Shown here in pieces: positions 59,448-64,000 of a stretch of 64,000 nt of DNA. The notes below the pieces were generated by a model, which was not told where the DNA came from, did not search any database, and saw nothing but the letters and a program-made list of their open reading frames with translations. The number at the start of each line of letters is the position of its first letter. Position 1 is the first letter of the stretch. The DNA is from Serendipita indica DSM 11827 (lineage: Eukaryota > Basidiomycota > Agaricomycetes > Sebacinales > Serendipitaceae). The translations under genes and the position numbers were made by a program. The stretch is taken from NCBI GenBank assembly GCA_910890315.1, contig CAJVGD010000006.1, positions 1,054,001-1,118,000 of the forward strand, written 5' to 3'.

Positions 59448-62400
59448 ATGGCGCCTACAAACTCGACCACAAAGAAAGGAATCAGGATTGGAAGTGCTCT
59501 CAAATCTGGCGCTTCAAAGGTTATTCCGGGCAAGCGCTTTGCCCGTCCAATCGCCACCGTCACAACGCCAGCGCCGGGCGAGCAGCCAGTCTTCATCTTG
59601 AAAGTACAGATCGTAGGCTGCAATGGGCTTCCAGGCGTAGACAGAAGTGGCAAGAGCGATCCGTGCGCACTCTCCAACTCCAGTGGCGCTTGTCGAGATT
59701 GCGCTAACTTGTCCTCGCAGCTATGTCACCGTCCGCTTGCTTCAGAAACAATTTCAAACACCCGCGATCACTGCGAATCTAGACCCCGAGTTCCCAGCAG
59801 CTCAGTCGACGTTCGAGTTTCCCGTCTTTGCTTCGCTCATCGAAGCGCTTGGCGCCCTGGAGCTTATTGTGTGGGACAAGAATATAGTCATGAAGAAGGA
59901 ATACCTTGGCGAAGTGGCTATCCCAATTGGAGAATGGTTCGCCGGAACCGCGCTGACGTTCGATGATCCAAACAACACGGTCAGTAACTTTAATCTCGGA
60001 GACATCTATGTGAAACTGACTACAATTTTGATAGCCAATCGTTCGTCCGTTGTTGTCTACAAAGGCATCTCGCCCTGCGATGGGTTCCATCAGGATCAAG
60101 CTTGGTCTCGTGCCAGTTAACCCGCAGATGCCAGACGTCAAACAGCCGTACCAGGAGATGGTCCGCCGCTCTCAAGATGCGGCAGTTACACTTCAATCGG
60201 CACCTCCGGTGAGTAGGGTTCAGTCTCTGAATGCCGATTCTCACCCTTTATAGACGGAAGGAATCGGTACGGTTCGGAGCGACGATGGTCACGATCTAGA
60301 GGACGATGGGATGACAGACGATGAGACTGAGGACGAATTTGACAGTGACCAGCCCTCTGCTGCCGAAGTCATTCAAGCTGTCGCGCCTGTAGGTGCCGTT
60401 TCTGTCGCTCCAGCCACACCCCAAGTTGCCGTCAAGGCTCCAGAAATTGTCGCACCCATCCCAGAACCCATATCCTCACGACCCGGCCTACTCCCACGTC
60501 TCTTCTCTACATCTTCGCGCCGTGGTTTAACGCAACCACAGCAGCCTGCAGAGGAAAGTACCTCGACCTCGGCACCATCGTCGCGACCTTCCACTCCCGG
60601 AAAGTCCAAGCGACCCAAGTTCAGGCGTGGCCGTAGTGACAAGGGCAGCACTTACAACTTTGGAGGAGAAAAGGACGTCCTAGGTATTGTCCTTTTGGAG
60701 GTAAACAAGGCCGAAGACTTGCCCAAGCTCAAGAACAGTACAGCCTTTGCCTGCATTCGCCTTAGAGTTCTAACTAGTTTTTAGTGACAAGAACAGGGTG
60801 GGATATGGACCCGTTTGTGGTCATATCCTTCTCCAAAAAGGTGTTCCGCACTCGTGTGCTGCGCCACAACCTCAACCCCGTGTGGGACGAAAAGCTCCTC
60901 TTTCACGTCCGCCGTTTCGAGGCAAACTATAACATCCAACTTACTGTGCTTGACTGGGATAAGCTCAGTGGAAATGATCTGATTGCAGATACTACCCTTA
61001 ATGTTGCCGAGCTCATCCAGGCCGCTCCGAAGCCGGACCCTACGACCGGACTCTATGCAGATCTCCAGAAGGACACGGAAATGATGCCATTCTCATTGAC
61101 ACTTAACGTTAACAAAGAGGCAGTTGGAGATGGGTCCCACAAACCAACCATTTCGTTCAAGTACGTCGCTCATCTTTTACTCGAATTTTTATTGAAGCAA
61201 TTCCAGGGCTAAATATCAGCCCTACGATCTATTGCGCCAACGCTTCTGGGCCAACTACCTCAAACAATACGACACAGACGACACAGGCGCATTCTCTCAC
61301 TTGGAGATTACAGCTATGCTTGATTCTTTGGGATCGACGCTCAGTCGTGAAACTCTGAATTCGTGGTTCACGCGTTCTGGACGTGACCCAGTTCGCGAAG
61401 AACTCACCCTGGCGGAAGTCATCCAGTATCTCGAAGAAGAGACCAGCAGACCAGATAGTCAAAAGAAGAAGCTCTCGGGCTCCCAGGACGAATCACTCAG
61501 TGCGGCCCCTAGTGGCATTGCTACTCCTTCCATGCTAAAGTCTCTCCAATCCGAGCCTCTCAACTTCGAGAAAATTGACTTTACCGGAGAAGACTTCCGA
61601 CGTAGTCCTAGCCGCGAAGATTTCCCAGAGGCAAACCCCAACGAACCCAGTGGAAACACCAACGTTCTCGGCAGCATGCCCGTTCCTGCCGGTCCTCAGC
61701 TTAAGAACAAGCGAAATAGCCTCCCGACTCGTGCTGATATACCGAGTGTCGTAACCACAGAGGCCGAGACACCCAGTCGTCAGCAAAGTCAGTCTGACGA
61801 AGACGATAGCGGATCTGGATTGGAAGACCGTGTCGAGCGCGTCATCAACGTCAAGACATGCCCTCTTTGCCATCGGCCACGTCTTAACAACAAGGGTGAG
61901 ATGGATATCATTACGCACTTGGCCGTTTGTGCTAGTCAGGACTGGGAGAAGGTGGATCGCATCACCGTCGGTAACTTTGTGACGGCAAGTCAGGCCCAGC
62001 GCAAGTGGTACACCAAGGCCATTGCGAAGCTGTCCACCGGTGCCTACTCGATCGGTGCAGTATGTGTTTTTCTGTCTAACATTCCAAGTTTTCATTCTCT
62101 CTATAGAATTCTGCCAACGTCATTGTTCAGAACCGTATGACTGGACAGTTGGAAGAGGAAAAGATGCAAGGCTTTGTTCGGATCGGTATTCGACTTCTTT
62201 ACAAGGGTGCTCGAAGTCGCATGGAGGGTGCACAAGGTTTGTTCTTCCCCATGCTCAGGAATTTGAATCTAATGCTTGTCAAGCTCGCCGGTTACTCAAG
62301 TCAATGTCTATCAAAGAGGGAGTCAAGTTTAACAACCCAGAATCTGCCAAGGGCATTCGCGCGTTTATTGAATTCCACAACCTCAACGTGGATGAAATAC

Positions 62401-63174
62401 TCGATCCGATTGACTCTTTCCCCAACTTCAACGAATTCTTCTACCGCAAGCTGAAGCCCGAAGCACGACCGGTCTCGGACCCAGATGATCCAAGGACAAT
62501 TGTTAGCAGTGCAGATTGTCGTTTGATGGCGTTTGAAAGTGTCGGCGAGGCGACTCGTATCTGGATCAAAGGACGAGAGTTTACTGTGGGCCGTCTCCTA
62601 GGAGAGAGATACAAGGACGAGATTCACAAGTACGAGGGAGGTGCGCTGGTAATCTTCAGACTGGCTCCACAGGTGCTTTTCTTTTTTTACATCATTTTGG
62701 CACATACTAAGCGAATTCCATAGGATTATCACCGTTTCCACTCTCCCGTGGACGGAAAGATTGGCCCCATGACGTACATTTCTGGCGAATACTACACTGT
62801 CAACCCACAAGCCATTCGTACGCAACTGGACGTCTACGGTGAAAACGCTCGCAAGATTGTACCCATTGACAGCCCAGTCTTTGGACGTGTATTCTGCGCA
62901 TGCATCGGCGCGATGATGGTCGGAACAATAGTAACGACTGTGAATGAAGGAGAAGAAGTGAAGCGTGGCCAAGAGTTTGGATACTTTGCCTTTGGTTCGT
63001 CTGCTAGTTTCCATCGAGTGTGCGGTGCTTATGTACTCCCCAGGTGGCTCTACCATTGTCACTATATTCCCAAAGGGAACTGCTGTATGGGACCAAGATT
63101 TGCTCGACAACAGCAAGGCACCGCTCGAAACCCTGGTCCGCGTTGGGATGCGTATCGGAAGAAAGGCCGACTAG
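59448..63174 (+). CDS. PSD2: Phosphatidylserine decarboxylase, PSD2 type (C2-C2-EF-hand)
   Basis: Converts phosphatidylserine to phosphatidylethanolamine at Golgi/endosomal membranes. Starts [20 protein letters not shown]. First C2 domain: [61 protein letters not shown] disordered acidic linker ([20 protein letters not shown]) leads to the second C2 domain: [40 protein letters not shown] and [16 protein letters not shown]. Then an EF-hand ([12 protein letters not shown]) and a zinc-finger-like CPLCHRP...HLAVC. The catalytic domain includes [34 protein letters not shown] and a C-terminal self-cleavage motif [12 protein letters not shown], where the Ser becomes the pyruvoyl group. About ten introns. 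The domain order and length (about 1,060 residues) match fungal PSD2. Confidence 0.96.
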
Positions 63175-63864
63175 AACATCATGGACAACAAGTTATAAAC
63201 GTGTCATGCTACAAACGACGAATGTGTATATATACAAGCCTTCTGTCGATCCTGCTTCGAGTGAGGTTGTCGCTATGACTGGGCATTGCTTTCCCATTGA
63301 GTATAGGCGAACTCGCTGCTGCAGTGTACAGTTGACAGGATGGAAATTCTCAGAGGACTAACGTCGATACTTCAAGAGGGCCCCCCAGGTACATCATATA
63401 TTCTTATTTGCATTCCTCAGCCTCGATCCAGTAGGAGGCCACCCAGCCACGGTGTCTATCGTTGCCGGTGAGCAGAATGCGGTCAGATGCACGTGGTTGC
63501 CAAGCGGCGTCCCCTCAGAATGTTGAGGACCACGCTGAAACTGTGAATACATCCGCTGGATACCCGGCCTACCTCTCTAAGTGTGGGTGTTGACTTGCTT
63601 GATTGCGGCTCTAAAAGTTTATGTGCTTCCAAACATCGGAGTTATTCTGCTTTCAAATTTGAGTGGAAGCGAAATTGACGACGGCATATGCTATGCAAAT
63701 TTCTCGGTGCGTTTGTTACAGAAACAGATCCGCCTTCGGCACTTTCTCTCCCATTTCCTTCCCATGGAGACGCCGAGCCCTGGGCCTGGGCGCCGCTTAA
63801 GTATAAGAGTAACGGTCCATCACGGATTCGGCATGTTTCTTTTCCTCCTCCTGAACCGCTCACG
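63175..63864. other. Intergenic region between PSD2 and the terminal gene
   Basis: About 690 nt. The left part is the PSD2 3' end. The right part has a TATA-like box at 63802 and a pyrimidine-rich stretch (TTCCTCCTCCTG) before the start of the next gene, both typical of strong fungal promoters. Several short frames cross the region without recognisable content. Confidence 0.5.
63801..63808 (+). promoter_or_regulatory. TATA-like box of the right-edge gene
   Basis: GTATAAGAG about 60 nt before the ATG at 63865, followed by a CT-rich leader. This arrangement is common in highly expressed fungal genes for secreted proteins. Confidence 0.45.
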
Positions 63865-63984
63865 ATGGTAGCCAAACTGGTTTTTGGAGTCTTGGCTGCT
63901 GTCGCCTCGTCCGTTGTGGCGGCAACGAATAGCAGTCATTACCCATCACTCGATATGAACGTTACGACTCCGAGAGCTCTAGGT
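63865..63984 (+). CDS. First exon of a secreted protein, cut by the window edge
   Basis: Starts MVAKLVFGVLAAVASSVVAA at 63865: a textbook signal peptide with a Lys near the N-terminus, a hydrophobic core and an A-x-A-like cleavage site. The following mature start (TNSSHYPSLDMNVTTPRAL) has potential N-glycosylation sites (NSS, NVT). A likely splice donor (GTATTA) comes right after CTAG at about 63982, so the gene continues past the window. The family cannot be named from 39 residues. Confidence 0.55.
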
Positions 63985-64000
63985 ATTACATAGATAGTTC

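Overview
The window is nuclear DNA of a filamentous basidiomycete, almost certainly an agaricomycete. The genes are densely packed and cut by many introns of about 45-65 nt with GT..AG ends and CTNAC-like branch sites. Neighbouring genes lie on both strands with very short intergenic gaps, and there are two DUF6533 membrane proteins, a family typical of Agaricomycetes. The style would fit Cantharellales such as Rhizoctonia or Ceratobasidium, but I cannot fix the genus. I found no transposon, virus-derived element, rRNA, tRNA or CRISPR array.

Layout. 0.2-3.6 kb: Zn2Cys6 transcription factor (+). 3.7-5.9 kb: MIC60 cristae organiser (-). 6.2-9.1 kb: coiled-coil protein with a C-terminal membrane segment (-). 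9.4-10.9 kb: PLP-homeostasis protein and the proteasome subunit SEM1 (+). 10.9-20.5 kb: RCC1-like KTI13, polyphosphate polymerase VTC4 and Elongator ELP1, all on the minus strand. 20.7 kb: a small Tyr/His-rich ORF. 21.2-25.7 kb: claspin/MRC1 (-). 25.9-27.4 kb: ribosomal protein uL3 (-). 27.6-28.4 kb: a damaged or unusually spliced histidine phosphatase (-). 28.7-31.7 kb: the ubiquitin/Cdc48 adaptor DOA1/PLAA (+). 32.0-33.4 kb: BSD2-type Nedd4/Rsp5 adaptor (-). 33.4-37.8 kb: a 2.2-kb tandem duplication carrying two DUF6533 genes (+). 38.3-41.4 kb: DNA polymerase delta subunit POLD3/Cdc27 and ribosomal protein uL1 (-). 41.6-44.2 kb: HSP60 and HSP10 head to head. 44.4-47.4 kb: POP5 and the SelO/FMP40 AMPylase (-). 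47.7-48.2 kb: cytochrome oxidase subunit COX4/COX5B (+). 48.6-51.2 kb: a large disordered protein (+). 51.3-55.3 kb: peroxisomal acyl-CoA dehydrogenase and a mitochondrial PPR-like protein (-). 55.3-58.6 kb: GPATCH11-like protein (+), a small predicted mitochondrial protein (-) and mitoribosomal bL17m (+). 59.4-63.2 kb: phosphatidylserine decarboxylase PSD2 (+). Right edge: first exon of a secreted protein.

Most genes are single-copy housekeeping genes. Mitochondrial functions are frequent: MIC60, HSP60/HSP10, SelO, COX4, bL17m, a PPR-like protein and a small predicted mitochondrial protein. The strongest regulatory signal is a perfect three-unit heat-shock element in the 86-bp gap between the HSP60 and HSP10 start codons. 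KTI13 and ELP1, which act in the same tRNA-wobble-modification pathway in yeast, flank VTC4 on one strand. No clearly new system is present. The best oddities are the phosphatase with an internal tandem duplication, the extremely small exons in uL3 and HSP10, the duplicated DUF6533 unit with a preserved upstream in-frame start, and a possible KASH-like nuclear-envelope protein.

Exon ends were read by eye from splice signals and protein continuity. Gene spans are more reliable than every internal junction.
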